The notes under the pieces are model-generated. The model ran no database searches, had not been told where the DNA came from, and was given only the letters and a program-made list of their open reading frames with translations. DNA of 64,000 nucleotides from Jatrophihabitans sp. GAS493. GTDB lineage: Bacteria > Actinomycetota > Actinomycetes > Mycobacteriales > Jatrophihabitantaceae. The translations under genes were made by a program, and so were the position numbers. This document shows, piece by piece, positions 34,116-42,093 of the stretch. Where the stretch lies: positions 4,697,568 to 4,761,567 of the forward strand of contig NZ_LT907982.1 in NCBI RefSeq assembly GCF_900230215.1, read 5' to 3'. The number at the start of each line of letters is the position of its first letter. The first letter of the stretch is position 1.

Positions 34116-35798
34116 TCAATGCAGCTGCACGGACGTATCGGCGGTCACCGAGTCGAACTCGGAGTACCGGACGGTGATGGTGAACTTCCAGGAGCCGGCG
34201 GCCGGAAGCAGCGCCGAGCCGATGAAATCGAGGCCGTCGCTGGACTTCAGGCCGAGGTCGACCGGGCCCAACTCCTTCGCCGCGAGGTAGGCATTTCCGG
34301 TCACCGACAGCGGTACCGCGGTTCCGGCGATGCGCAGGTTGACCTCAACAGTCCCGGCCCGCGACGGGGTCACCGTCAGTTCGGCGCTTCGCTCGGTGCT
34401 GCCGCCCGCTTCGCTCAGCGAGATGCTGACCGTGGTCGGGGCAGCGTAGGAGGCGAGCTCGGCGTTGCGTCCGGGCGGCTGGACGACCAGCACGGCGGTG
34501 ACCGCCAGCACGACGACGCCGATCGCGGCCTCCCCCAACACACTACGGCGCAGCTGGCTAATCGGCTTAACTTCGGAGTCGTCATGGCGCCCGAGCGAGC
34601 GCTGCACAGCCTGCCGGGAGAAGTATGCGACCCCCAGCATCAACCCGAAGAGGACGACCTTCGCGATCACCAGCTGTCCGTAGCGCGTGCCAGTCAAAGC
34701 GCTCCAGCTTCCGATGCCCAGCCACGCCTGATAGGTGCCACTGACGGCCAGGACCGCGACGCAGCCGTAGGCGACGAGCGAGAAGCGGGGCAGCACGGCA
34801 TCCAGCTCCTCCCCGACCGCCCGCGGCAGCAGTCCGACCAGCAGCATCGCTAATCCACCTAGCCAGACCGCCATCGCGGTCAGGTGGGTCATCTGGCTGG
34901 TCAGCGCCAACCAGCGCGGATCCTGCGCGTCCGCGTGTCCGGTGAAGGCGAAGGTAACCACGATGCCGACCAGCAACGCCGCCACCTCCCCGCGCAGCCG
35001 TCCGGGATCGGTGTCCTGGAACAGCGTGCGGAGCACGAAGGCGAGCGCGGCCAGCACCAGCAGCCGCACCGAATCGGCGGTTCCGATGGTCCCGTGCAGG
35101 GTCGCGTTCAGCAGATTCAGCTGCGTGACGCCGCCCAGCCCCACTCCGGCCGCGTACGCGCCCTGCAGCAGGAGCTGGGCCACGGTGGCGATGGTGGTGG
35201 CCCACCAGCCACCCAGTACCAGCCGGTACACCCGGTTGTCACCGCGCCCCTGCGGCCAGATAGTGACGAGGAGCCAGAGCCCGCCGAGCACCGCCAGCCC
35301 ACCAAAGCCGATCCAGCGAACCACGTTGTAGACCTGATTGGTCACCGGGTTGACGGTCGGCGTGGCGCTGCCGATCTCAGCCAGCGCGCCGTCGCCGACC
35401 ACGAAGCGGATGGAGCCGGAGATCGGATGCGAGTCGGCGCTGACCACGCGGTAACTGGCCAGGTAGGTCCCGTCCCCGAGCCCGGACTTCAGGGCGACGC
35501 TCACCTTCGTCCCGTCGCCGCCCGGGTGGCCGGCCTCCCCCGCGTCGACCCGCTGGCCGGTCTCGTTGGCGACGTGCAGATACCCGTCGGAGTTCAGGCC
35601 GACGGACTCGTCGAAGGTGAAGCTGACCTGCGCCGGAGCCGCGGCCAGGCGGGCGCCGTCGGCCGGATCGCTGGCGACGACGACGGCGTGGGCCGACGCC
35701 GGGGCGGCCTGGACTAGTACGGCGGCCAGCAACGCCGTCAGCAGCGCGAGGAGGAGCGCGGCCGGCCGGCGGGAGGGTCGCTTCACGTGTCCCTTCAC
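34116..35798 (-). CDS. CopC-CopD fusion, copper binding/import membrane protein
   Basis: About 560 residues. After a signal segment ending ASAHAVVVASDPADGA, the CopC domain has the N-terminal His and the later SADSHPISG His motif for Cu(II). Eight or more helices of the CopD domain follow, containing the conserved His pair regions FTGHADAQD and SQMTHLTAMAVWLGGLA. A C-terminal extracytoplasmic domain (PTTVSISLSEAGG to VRYSEFDS) resembles a YtkA-type module. GTG 35798 is drawn; GTG 35786 is also possible. It begins 17 bp after the anti-sigma gene and heads the copper operon. Confidence 0.88.
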   Translation of the reverse strand: MKGHVKRPSRRPAALLLALLTALLAAVLVQAAPASAHAVVVASDPADGARLAAAPAQVSFTFDESVGLNSDGYLHVANETGQRVDAGEAGHPGGDGTKVSVALKSGLGDGTYLASYRVVSADSHPISGSIRFVVGDGALAEIGSATPTVNPVTNQVYNVVRWIGFGGLAVLGGLWLLVTIWPQGRGDNRVYRLVLGGWWATTIATVAQLLLQGAYAAGVGLGGVTQLNLLNATLHGTIGTADSVRLLVLAALAFVLRTLFQDTDPGRLRGEVAALLVGIVVTFAFTGHADAQDPRWLALTSQMTHLTAMAVWLGGLAMLLVGLLPRAVGEELDAVLPRFSLVAYGCVAVLAVSGTYQAWLGIGSWSALTGTRYGQLVIAKVVLFGLMLGVAYFSRQAVQRSLGRHDDSEVKPISQLRRSVLGEAAIGVVVLAVTAVLVVQPPGRNAELASYAAPTTVSISLSEAGGSTERSAELTVTPSRAGTVEVNLRIAGTAVPLSVTGNAYLAAKELGPVDLGLKSSDGLDFIGSALLPAAGSWKFTITVRYSEFDSVTADTSVQLH

Positions 35799-35814
35799 TC
35801 TGGACGCTGCACCT

Positions 35815-36480
35815 TCACGCGACTCCACGAATTCCGCCGTCGTCGGCCGCCGGCGCATCTGCGCTACCCGGTGCGCGCACCTCGGCGTAGTCCGGCGACT
35901 CCTTCTCATTCGTCCGATGCAGGGCGTAGAGGAGCGCGAGGCCGACCAGGGTGCTCAGGTGGGTCGCCAGCCGGCCAATCGGCACCGCGCCGGCCAGGAG
36001 GTCGCGAGCGCCGAGCAGGACGAGCAGCCCGACCAGCGTCAGCACCATCGGCAGCAGCGCCGCGGCCCGGGCCGGCCGCCGGGCCACACCCAGCAGTCCG
36101 ATACCGATGGCGATATTGAAGGCGGCGCTCTCGTGGGCGACGTGCATGCCCATCGCCATGTCGATGTCCAGGCCGAAGAGGTCGGGCAGCGCTAAGAGGA
36201 TCTGAAGAATTCCGACGACCGCGAGGCCGAAGAGCAGTACCCGGCGCCGACGTCCGACTCGGGCCGCGGGAAGCGCCGCGTTCAGCAATATGGCGGCACT
36301 CAGGTCCGGAATGTCGGCCGACCTGAGCCGGGCGGCCCGGGTCAGACGGGTCGCGTCGGCCAGCCACGCCCCGCAGAGGCGGCAGCCGGAGAGGTGCGCG
36401 TCGAGAACGGAGGCCGACATTCCAATAGGCTCTCCGTCGAGGCGCGCGGAGGCCGCCTCCCGAAATCGATCGCATTGCAC
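35815..36480 (-). CDS. Zinc-finger anti-sigma factor with membrane domain
   Basis: A 221-residue protein. The N-terminal zinc-binding anti-sigma domain reads CDRFREAASARLDGEP then DAHLSGCRLCGAWL, giving the HxxxCxxC motif. Four to five helices follow (VLLFGLAVVGILQILLALPDLFGL and others), with a His/Met-rich periplasmic loop IDMAMGMHVAHESA that could sense copper directly. It starts at GTG 36480, 71 bp from the divergent ECF sigma gene, and sits at the head of the copper genes. It presumably holds the sigma factor until a metal or redox signal arrives. Confidence 0.82.
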   Translation of the reverse strand: MQCDRFREAASARLDGEPIGMSASVLDAHLSGCRLCGAWLADATRLTRAARLRSADIPDLSAAILLNAALPAARVGRRRRVLLFGLAVVGILQILLALPDLFGLDIDMAMGMHVAHESAAFNIAIGIGLLGVARRPARAAALLPMVLTLVGLLVLLGARDLLAGAVPIGRLATHLSTLVGLALLYALHRTNEKESPDYAEVRAPGSADAPAADDGGIRGVA

Positions 36481-36551
36481 GTACTAGTAGTCGGGATCCG
36501 CCCCGGCATAGTTCCAGTCAGTGATGCAGATCACCGCCGATGGAGGAGACC

Positions 36552-37091
36552 GTGGAGCCGCTCGATCCGATCACCGACGCCGCCCTGCGCGCGCGCCGCG
36601 GTGATGCCGAGGCGGCCAGCACCTTCGTCCGGGCCACCCAGGTCGACGTCTGGCGGATGGTGGCCGGTCTCTCGTCCCGCGCCGATGCCGACGACCTCAC
36701 CCAGGAGACCTACGCGCGGGCCTTCGCATCGCTGCACCGCTTCACCGGTCGCTCCAGCGCCCGCACCTGGCTGCTGTCGATCGCCCGGCGCGTCTGTGCC
36801 GATGCGGTTCGCTCCACCGTCCGGGAGCGGCGTCGGGCGTCCGAGCTCGCCGGCCCCGGGGCGCCGATGGCCGATCCGGCGGACATGGTGGTGCTGAACT
36901 CGCTGGTGCATCTGCTCGATCCGGAGCGTCGGGAGGCTTTCGTGCTGACCCAGCTCGTCGGTCTCTCCTACGCCGAAGCGGCGGATGTCTGCCGCTGTCC
37001 GGTGGGGACGATCCGCTCCCGGGTGGCCCGGGCCCGAACCGATCTGGTCAATGGGATCACCACCGGCGGTCGATCCGCCGCCTCCAGCTGA
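36552..37091 (+). CDS. ECF-family RNA polymerase sigma factor
   Basis: About 179 residues. Region 2 includes SRADADDLTQETYARAFASLHRF; region 4 includes REAFVLTQLVGLSYAEAADVCRCPVGTIRSRVARAR, a full helix-turn-helix. GTG 36552 is chosen because GGAGGAG lies directly ahead; ATG 36540 is the alternative. It is divergent from the zinc-finger anti-sigma gene, and the operon beyond encodes copper proteins, so it likely controls them. The size and context recall SigC-type sigma factors linked to copper in mycobacteria, but identity is inferred. Confidence 0.9.
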   Translation: MEPLDPITDAALRARRGDAEAASTFVRATQVDVWRMVAGLSSRADADDLTQETYARAFASLHRFTGRSSARTWLLSIARRVCADAVRSTVRERRRASELAGPGAPMADPADMVVLNSLVHLLDPERREAFVLTQLVGLSYAEAADVCRCPVGTIRSRVARARTDLVNGITTGGRSAASS

Positions 37092-37196
37092 CCCGCCCGG
37101 GCCAACCGTCCCCGAGCGGCGCGCGCTTTGTCTGCCGAAGAACCGCTCCGGCCGCCGATACCGGAACTTCGGCGGACAGAGCGGGGAGTCGGACAG

Positions 37197-37610
37197 CTAA
37201 CTGGCCACCGCGGGGGCGGGCTGCTTCGGCGCCAGCCCCGATTCGAGCGTCGCCCGGACGCGCTTTACGACGTAGTGCTCAGCCACGAACGACATGAACG
37301 GGATCGTGCCGGCGGCCATGATCAGCAGCACCCGCACCGGATGCCAACGCAGCTTGATGGCCAGGTCGAGCGTCGCCGCGACGTAGAGCAGGTAGAGGTA
37401 GCCGTGTCCGATCCAGGTGATCTCGGCCAGCAGCTTCTGCCCGGCCCACCACTGCAGCGGCAGGGCGACGAAGGTGGCCAGCACCAGCACGGTGCCGGTG
37501 GCGAACGCCATGATTCGGAACCGCAGTAGCGCGCCGGCGTACTTTGGCTTGGCTGCAGGCCGAGCAGCAGGCCGACCGGAGGGGCGCGTAGAGGGTGTTG
37601 CTGCGGTCAC
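37197..37610 (-). CDS. DUF3817 membrane protein
   Basis: A 137-residue protein with three helices: FRIMAFATGTVLVLATFVALPL, then a WIGHGYLYLLYVAATLDLAI segment and VLLIMAAGTIPFMSFVAEHYV. The GHG...LY motif and final AEHYVVKR are typical of the DUF3817 family, whose function is unknown. A Pro/Ala/Arg-rich cytoplasmic N-terminus precedes the helices. The start overlaps the stop of the upstream membrane gene by 4 bp. Confidence 0.85.
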   Translation of the reverse strand: MTAATPSTRPSGRPAARPAAKPKYAGALLRFRIMAFATGTVLVLATFVALPLQWWAGQKLLAEITWIGHGYLYLLYVAATLDLAIKLRWHPVRVLLIMAAGTIPFMSFVAEHYVVKRVRATLESGLAPKQPAPAVAS

Positions 37611-38050
37611 CGTTGTTCCTTCACTACCTCACTCGACGTCGCGAGTGAGGCCAGATAGTCGTTGTAGGCAAGCTGGGTGGAGTCAAGCTCCTGGGCGTCG
37701 CGGCCCGGCGGTACGTAGCGACGGTATGCGACCGGTTCGGCTGAGTTCACGACCGCCGGGCTCGACTCCAGGCGCTCAGCGCCACCGCTATCGTCGCCGT
37801 CGGCTGCGGTAAGGGAGGCGCTCCGCTCGCGCAGCGCGTCCCGCATCACCCGTACCAGCATGAAGACGACGAAGGTGGAGAAGGCCCACCACTGCAGCAC
37901 GTAGGAGTAGTTCTGAATGTCACCGTGTCGTTCGTGCGCCCGCTGCAACTGCCAGCGGCCGAGCAGCACCATCGCGATCGTCGAGACGGTCACCAGTGCG
38001 TAGAGCATCAGCCAGCGTGGCTTCAGCAGGAACGCGCAGCGACGGAGCAT
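37607..38050 (-). CDS. Small membrane protein, SURF1-N-terminus-like
   Basis: A 147-residue protein with two helices: WLMLYALVTVSTIAMVLLG followed by RWQLQRAHERHGDIQ, and a second at VLQWWAFSTFVVFMLVRVM. The first helix plus GRWQLQRA resembles the start of SURF1 oxidase-assembly proteins, though the rest of SURF1 is absent. The C-terminal half is polar. It is coupled to the DUF3817 gene. Function is unknown; a respiratory-chain link is a guess from the neighbours. Confidence 0.7.
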   Translation of the reverse strand: MLRRCAFLLKPRWLMLYALVTVSTIAMVLLGRWQLQRAHERHGDIQNYSYVLQWWAFSTFVVFMLVRVMRDALRERSASLTAADGDDSGGAERLESSPAVVNSAEPVAYRRYVPPGRDAQELDSTQLAYNDYLASLATSSEVVKEQR

Positions 38051-38206
38051 AGCTAAACGGTACGTCAGCCGCTCGGCCTCAGCTAACGCTGAACCGCCTG
38101 TGTGATCCGATCCGTCCGGCCTGAATCGGGGTGATCGAGCAGGTCAGCCGGGGCATTCTCACCGTGTCGTCAGCGATCCGTGGCCGGAGTCGACGAGGAT
38201 CAGGGC

Positions 38207-38905
38207 ATGAGCGACAAGCGGACTCTCGCGATGGGGACGCCCGGGCAGCGGCCGGCTTGGTTGCGCGTCACCAATGGCGAGCGGCGCTGGGCGGTCGGTG
38301 CGGCCATGCTGGTGGCGATCGCCCTGCACTCTGTGATGCCGAGCCAGTTCGTGCCCCATCCGGCCTACGTGGTGCCCGCCATCGAACTGGCCCTACTGAT
38401 CTTCCTCGGCTTCGCGCTTCCCTCGTCCCCGACCCAGAAGTCGCCGAAGCTGCGGGTGGTCGCCCAGCTCCAGTTCGCCCTGATCGCGGTGTGGAACATC
38501 GCCTCGCTGACGCTGCTCGTCCGTGCGGTCACCACCGGCGCGAAGATCACCGCCGACGATCTGCTTCTGGGCGGCATGGCGATCTGGCTGACCAACGTGA
38601 TCGTCTTCTCGCTCTGGTACTGGTCCTTCGACCGCGGCGGACCGGTGGCTCGTGCCCTCGGCGAGATGGACATCCCGGATCTGCTCTTCCCGCAGATGAC
38701 CGACGAGCACCTGGCCCGGGACTGGGAGCCGTACTACCTCGACTACTTCTTCGTCTCCTTCACCAACTCGACCGCCTTCTCACCGACGGACACGATGCCC
38801 TTGTCGCGTTGGATCAAAGTGCTCTTCATCGTCCAATCACTGACCGCGTTGATCACGATCGGGCTGGTCGCCGCACGGGCGGTGAACATCCTGCCGGGTG
38901 GTTAG
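38207..38905 (+). CDS. DUF1345 membrane protein
   Basis: About 232 residues with five predicted helices (VGAAMLVAIALHSVMP; AIELALLIFLGFALP; LQFALIAVWNIASLTLLV; AIWLTNVIVFSLWYWSFDRGG; VLFIVQSLTALITIGLVAARAVN). The WYWSFDRGGP motif and DYFFVSFTNSTAFSPTDTMPLS segment are hallmarks of DUF1345. It was annotated from ATG 38207; an upstream in-frame start at 38180 is possible. It converges on csoR with 7 bp between them. Function is unknown. Confidence 0.85.
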   Translation: MSDKRTLAMGTPGQRPAWLRVTNGERRWAVGAAMLVAIALHSVMPSQFVPHPAYVVPAIELALLIFLGFALPSSPTQKSPKLRVVAQLQFALIAVWNIASLTLLVRAVTTGAKITADDLLLGGMAIWLTNVIVFSLWYWSFDRGGPVARALGEMDIPDLLFPQMTDEHLARDWEPYYLDYFFVSFTNSTAFSPTDTMPLSRWIKVLFIVQSLTALITIGLVAARAVNILPGG

Positions 38906-38912
38906 GTTGTGG

Positions 38913-39221
38913 TTACGAGCGCACGAGACGGGCGATCGCCGCTGATGCCTCTTTGACCTTGGCCTGGGCCTCGTCACCGCCGGAGTTGATGGCCTGCGCG
39001 ACGCAGTGCGTCAGGTGCTCCTCGATGAGCCCGATAGCGAAGGACTCCAGGGCCCGAGTGGCGGCCGAGACCTGGGTCAATACGTCGATGCAGTACGTGT
39101 CGGACTCGACCTGGCGCTGCAGCCCACGGATCTGTCCCTCGATGCGCCGTAGCCGCTTCAGCTGGTCGTCTTTGGTGTCGTGGTACCCAGGATGTCCGTC
39201 GGCCGAGTGCGGTTCGCTCAT
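38913..39221 (-). CDS. csoR: CsoR/RcnR-family metal-sensing repressor
   Basis: A 102-residue all-helical repressor. RLRRIEGQIRGLQRQVESDTYCIDVLTQVSAATRAL contains the first Cys of the CsoR copper site; the second half reads GLIEEHLTHCVAQAI, providing His and Cys ligands. The Cys-His-Cys triad points to Cu(I) rather than nickel. An N-terminal His-rich tail (PHSADGHPGYHD) may bind metal too. ATG 39221 overlaps a palindromic CsoR-type operator, so it is probably autoregulated. It lies 2.7 kb from the copper operon and may control it. Confidence 0.88.
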   Translation of the reverse strand: MSEPHSADGHPGYHDTKDDQLKRLRRIEGQIRGLQRQVESDTYCIDVLTQVSAATRALESFAIGLIEEHLTHCVAQAINSGGDEAQAKVKEASAAIARLVRS

Positions 39222-39235
39222 ACCCCCGGAGGGTA
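39221..39235. promoter_or_regulatory. csoR: CsoR-type operator at the csoR start
   Basis: TACCCCCGGAGGGTA is a TACCC-N5-GGGTA palindrome, the core of known CsoR operators. It abuts and includes the A of the csoR ATG, so bound repressor would block initiation. The message may be leaderless or use the GGGGG stretch as ribosome-binding site. Confidence 0.7.
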
Positions 39236-39261
39236 CTCGTCGGCCACCGGTGTCGACGGGC

Positions 39262-39414
39262 TCAGCTTGCCGCCGGCTCAGCGTGCGTCGTCGACTTCGG
39301 GCAGACAACCTCATTTGTCGCCGCGTGAACCCAGAACGCGCCGTTCGGATTGCCCGGGGGGTAGCGCAGGCGCAGCCGCCACCCACAGTGGACACATTTT
39401 GTGTCGGTACCCAC
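39262..39414 (-). CDS. Small zinc-ribbon-like protein
   Basis: A 50-residue frame from GTG 39414 with KCVHCGWRLRLRYPPGN and, after FWVHAATNEVVCPKS, a third Cys and nearby His. The spacing CxxC ... H ... C is protein-like and resembles small actinobacterial zinc-ribbon proteins. The frame is open upstream to 39534 but loses this character. There is no strong ribosome-binding site. It reads in the same direction as csoR. Confidence 0.5.
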   Translation of the reverse strand: MGTDTKCVHCGWRLRLRYPPGNPNGAFWVHAATNEVVCPKSTTHAEPAAS

Positions 39415-39705
39415 GCCCGTCCGCCCTTCGATTCCTGGCAACACACCTGGCCAGCCCGCGGCCGGATGCTCATTGACAAATTTACGCCAAGGTCGACGAC
39501 GTCGCCTGATCAAATCGCCCCTCACAGTCCACACCCAGGCATCTGACAGGGGACCACCGGCGGCACGGGTACCTCACCAGCGCCGCATCGGCATCACTAC
39601 GCGGGCTCATCGCTGGCCCCTAGCTTTTCTAACGCGGATCAGACATGATCCTTGGCGATGCAGCCGCCCTGCAGAGTCGCGAAGCAGCAAACGGGGGAAC
39701 TGAAG

Positions 39706-40314
39706 ATGACGAGTAGGTCCAGTCGTGCCCTTTTCAAGGGCGGCTCCGCCAGATCCGCACCGACGCGAAGGCGACTGCTGGCGCTGACCGCGGCGCTCAC
39801 CCTGGTGCCGATGCTCGCCGGCTGCAAGCCGGTAACCACAACCAGCAAGTCCTACCGATCCCCGGTCAGCAATGTTGCCTCGGTGACACCAGCTAACACC
39901 GCCGATTCGACTCTCGCCGTCGCCATCACCACACCAGTCCCCACGGTTGCAGCGCCGATTACCTCGGCCGAGCCTGCGGCCACGCCGATACCGACAGCGG
40001 CACCGACTCCGCAGCCGAAGCCGAAGCCGACGGTCAAACCGGTGGCCAAGTCGAAGCCCGCGCCGACCGCCCACCCAACTCCGAAAGCCACCGCTAAGCC
40101 GACGGTCAAGCCCGCGCCCAAGGCAACACCCAAGCCGGCGCCAAAGCCAACGACGACGCCCGTCGCCGGCTGCCATCCGTTGAGCAACGCCGGCCACTGC
40201 TACAAGGCCGGTCAATTCTGCCGCGCCACCGACCACGGCAAGAGCGGCACCGACGCCAACGGCCGGGCCATCATCTGTCGCGATAACAACGGCTGGCGCT
40301 GGGAGCCGAAGTAG
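39706..40314 (+). CDS. Proline/lysine-repeat lipoprotein with C-terminal Cys-rich domain
   Basis: About 202 residues. A basic N-terminus and lipobox LAGC direct lipidation. A long linker is built of Ala-Pro-Thr-Lys repeats (PKPKPTVKPVAKSKPAP and similar) that could span or bind the cell wall. The last 50 residues, AGCHPLSNAGHCYKAGQFCR to CRDNNGWRWEP, form a compact four-Cys domain of the DUF3761 type common in actinobacterial exported proteins. GGGGGAA precedes ATG 39706. Function is unknown; a surface role is inferred. Confidence 0.75.
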   Translation: MTSRSSRALFKGGSARSAPTRRRLLALTAALTLVPMLAGCKPVTTTSKSYRSPVSNVASVTPANTADSTLAVAITTPVPTVAAPITSAEPAATPIPTAAPTPQPKPKPTVKPVAKSKPAPTAHPTPKATAKPTVKPAPKATPKPAPKPTTTPVAGCHPLSNAGHCYKAGQFCRATDHGKSGTDANGRAIICRDNNGWRWEPK

Positions 40315-40827
40315 TCGCGTTGGATACATCCCGGCTGGTTTCTATGGACTAGACAACTTCTCAGCTTGCCGCTCGGATTGGGGCGAGCACTCATTGTGAC
40401 GGAATCACCCGTGATTCAAAGGGATTTGTCATTCTGCGGTCCGGTCGCGTAAGTTGCGTGCAGGAACGCACGGGGCGCTCCTCGTCAGGTCGCACTGGGG
40501 TGCACACCGACCTCGACACCAGCTGAGTAGGACGTCACATGCAACGCACGCTTCACCGTAGCCAAGTGCTCGCGGCCGTTGCCGGGCGTTCGATCCGACT
40601 CATCACCGCGGCCCCAAGTCAGCGGTCACTTCTGAGGCACGCCCGCTAGCCCCACTCCCAGACTTGCGGCACGGCGCGGTGTGCCCCCTCACGCTGCGCT
40701 GTGCCGCATCCTCATCGCCGTCTCTTTCTAGCGCGTACAACTTGGGCCTACCCCTCGCCCTGCTCGCCAGCCATCCGATTTCACCCAGCCCTTGACACTC
40801 CCGAGCTCTGGCGCAACACTGAACTAG
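40315..40827. other. 510-bp intergenic region with one palindrome
   Basis: No convincing gene. A 36-codon frame starts at ATG 40540 after GTAGGAC but is Arg-rich and not clearly protein-like. The region holds the GAATCAC palindrome described separately and the promoter of the ArsR-type regulator, whose start lies 24 bp after CTTGACACTC. Confidence 0.4.
40402..40417. promoter_or_regulatory. 7-bp perfect inverted repeat
   Basis: GAATCAC (40402-40408) and GTGATTC (40411-40417) are exact reverse complements with a 2-bp spacer. A TTGCG-TAAG stretch follows about 30 bp later. It lies 86 bp past the lipoprotein gene and 410 bp before the ArsR-type gene. A compact regulator site is likely; the bound protein is unknown. 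Confidence 0.45.
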
Positions 40828-41160
40828 ATGGTTCAGTATTCGGAGTTTGACGCCTCATTCGCCGCTCTGGCGGACCCTGTTCGACGCGGGATCCTGGAGC
40901 GGCTCGGACGAGGAGCAGCCACTGTCAGCGAACTGGCCGGCGACTTCGAGATGAGCCTCACCGGAGTGAAGAAGCACATACACCTGCTCGAGGCGGCCGG
41001 CATGGTCGTCACCGAGAAGCGGGGCCGAGTGCGATATTGCGAGCTCGGCCGCAACTCGCTCGAGCGCGAGGCGATCTGGCTGAGTGAGTTTCGCGCCACG
41101 ATCGAGTCTCGGCTCGACCACTTGGATGCATTCCTACAGCGGACGGAGAATCAGCCATGA
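40828..41160 (+). CDS. ArsR-type winged-helix regulator
   Basis: A 110-residue repressor. FDASFAALADPVRRGILERL opens the winged helix, and VSELAGDFEMSLTGVKKHIHLLEAAGMV is the recognition helix, with RGRVRYCELG as the wing. No metal-binding Cys pair of the classical arsenic sensor is present. This subtype is usually paired with an AHSA1/SRPBCC gene, as here: its stop overlaps the next ATG (ATGA). It probably regulates this pair in response to a small ligand. Confidence 0.9.
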   Translation: MVQYSEFDASFAALADPVRRGILERLGRGAATVSELAGDFEMSLTGVKKHIHLLEAAGMVVTEKRGRVRYCELGRNSLEREAIWLSEFRATIESRLDHLDAFLQRTENQP

Positions 41161-41642
41161 CGTCACAGTCAGCAACAGAAACCAGCACAGTCACCACCCC
41201 CAGCGATCGGGAGATCCACGTAGAACGGATCTTCCACGCATCGATCGACCGCGTCTGGGCCGCCTACACCGAGCCTGAACTCATCGCGCAGTGGTGGGGG
41301 CGGGGCAATCCGCTCGAGGTCATTCGCTGGGAGTTCGAACGCGGCGGTCACTGGCGGCTGGAAGAGCACTACGACGGCGGAGTCGCTGGTTTTGAAGGGC
41401 GATTCCGCGAGGTGACACCGAAGAAGCGGATCGTCCGCTCCTTCGAGTGGGACGGCATGCCGGCCCACGTCATCATCGACACGATGGAGCTGGTGGACCT
41501 GGGCGACGGGCGAACCAGAGTGGTGGTCGACAACATCTTCCACACCACGCAGGAGCGGGACGGCATGCTCGCCTCAGACATGGAGCAGGGTATGAACGCG
41601 TCTTTCCGTGCCCTCGACGAACTGCTCGCGAAGAGCGGCTGA
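41157..41642 (+). CDS. AHSA1/SRPBCC-family protein
   Basis: A 161-residue START-like ligand-binding protein. VERIFHASIDRVWAAYTEPELIAQWWG is the family signature, and RIVRSFEW plus DGMLASDMEQGMNASFRALDEL complete the helix-grip fold. Such proteins bind hydrophobic ligands in a central cavity; no catalytic role is evident. It is translationally coupled to the ArsR-type regulator and followed by a strong hairpin. Confidence 0.9.
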   Translation: MTSQSATETSTVTTPSDREIHVERIFHASIDRVWAAYTEPELIAQWWGRGNPLEVIRWEFERGGHWRLEEHYDGGVAGFEGRFREVTPKKRIVRSFEWDGMPAHVIIDTMELVDLGDGRTRVVVDNIFHTTQERDGMLASDMEQGMNASFRALDELLAKSG

Positions 41643-41696
41643 CCACGTCCGATCAGCTGTCTGGCCGGCTCCGCCGAAACCGACCCCAGACAGAAC

Positions 41697-41730
41697 TCAA
41701 GCCCAAGGCCAGAAGGCCTTGGGCTTGAGC
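41697..41730 (+). terminator. Strong hairpin terminator
   Basis: CTCAAGCCCAAGGCC and its exact complement GGCCTTGGGCTTGAG form a 15-bp stem with a 4-base loop, 55 bp after the SRPBCC stop. It lies between that operon and the convergent CsbD gene and may serve both, although no T run follows. Confidence 0.8.
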
Positions 41731-41813
41731 TTGGAAGGCCCGGTCAACGACAGCATCACGTCTTCTCAGACCTGACAATGCCGGCCCCGATTGCGACCGG
41801 GCGGGCCAGATAG

Positions 41814-41987
41814 TCAGTGTTTGAAGGCGTCCTTGACGTTCTCGCCGGCGTCCTTCAGGTCAGACTTCGCCTGATCGCCCTTGCCTTCGTTCTCGGTCTT
41901 GTGGTCGCCGGTGGCCTTTCCGAACGCCTCTTTCGCCTTGCCCTCGACGTCCTCGACAGCGTTCTTGACCTTATCTACTGCGCTCAT
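41814..41987 (-). CDS. CsbD-like stress protein
   Basis: A 57-residue very hydrophilic protein (VDKVKNAVEDVEGKAKEAFGKATGD, then Lys/Asp/Gly-rich) of the CsbD family, small general-stress proteins of unknown biochemical role. GGAGG precedes ATG 41987 by 7 nt; the longer open frame upstream is not protein-like. It is monocistronic. Confidence 0.9.
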   Translation of the reverse strand: MSAVDKVKNAVEDVEGKAKEAFGKATGDHKTENEGKGDQAKSDLKDAGENVKDAFKH

Positions 41988-42093
41988 ATCGCGCCTCCAA
42001 TTGGTTATATCCAATACGCACCGCGGTGTGCGCTTGCAGTAACTGGATACCCAGTGTCGGGCGAAGCTAAACTGCCGACTCGATCTTCCCGGA

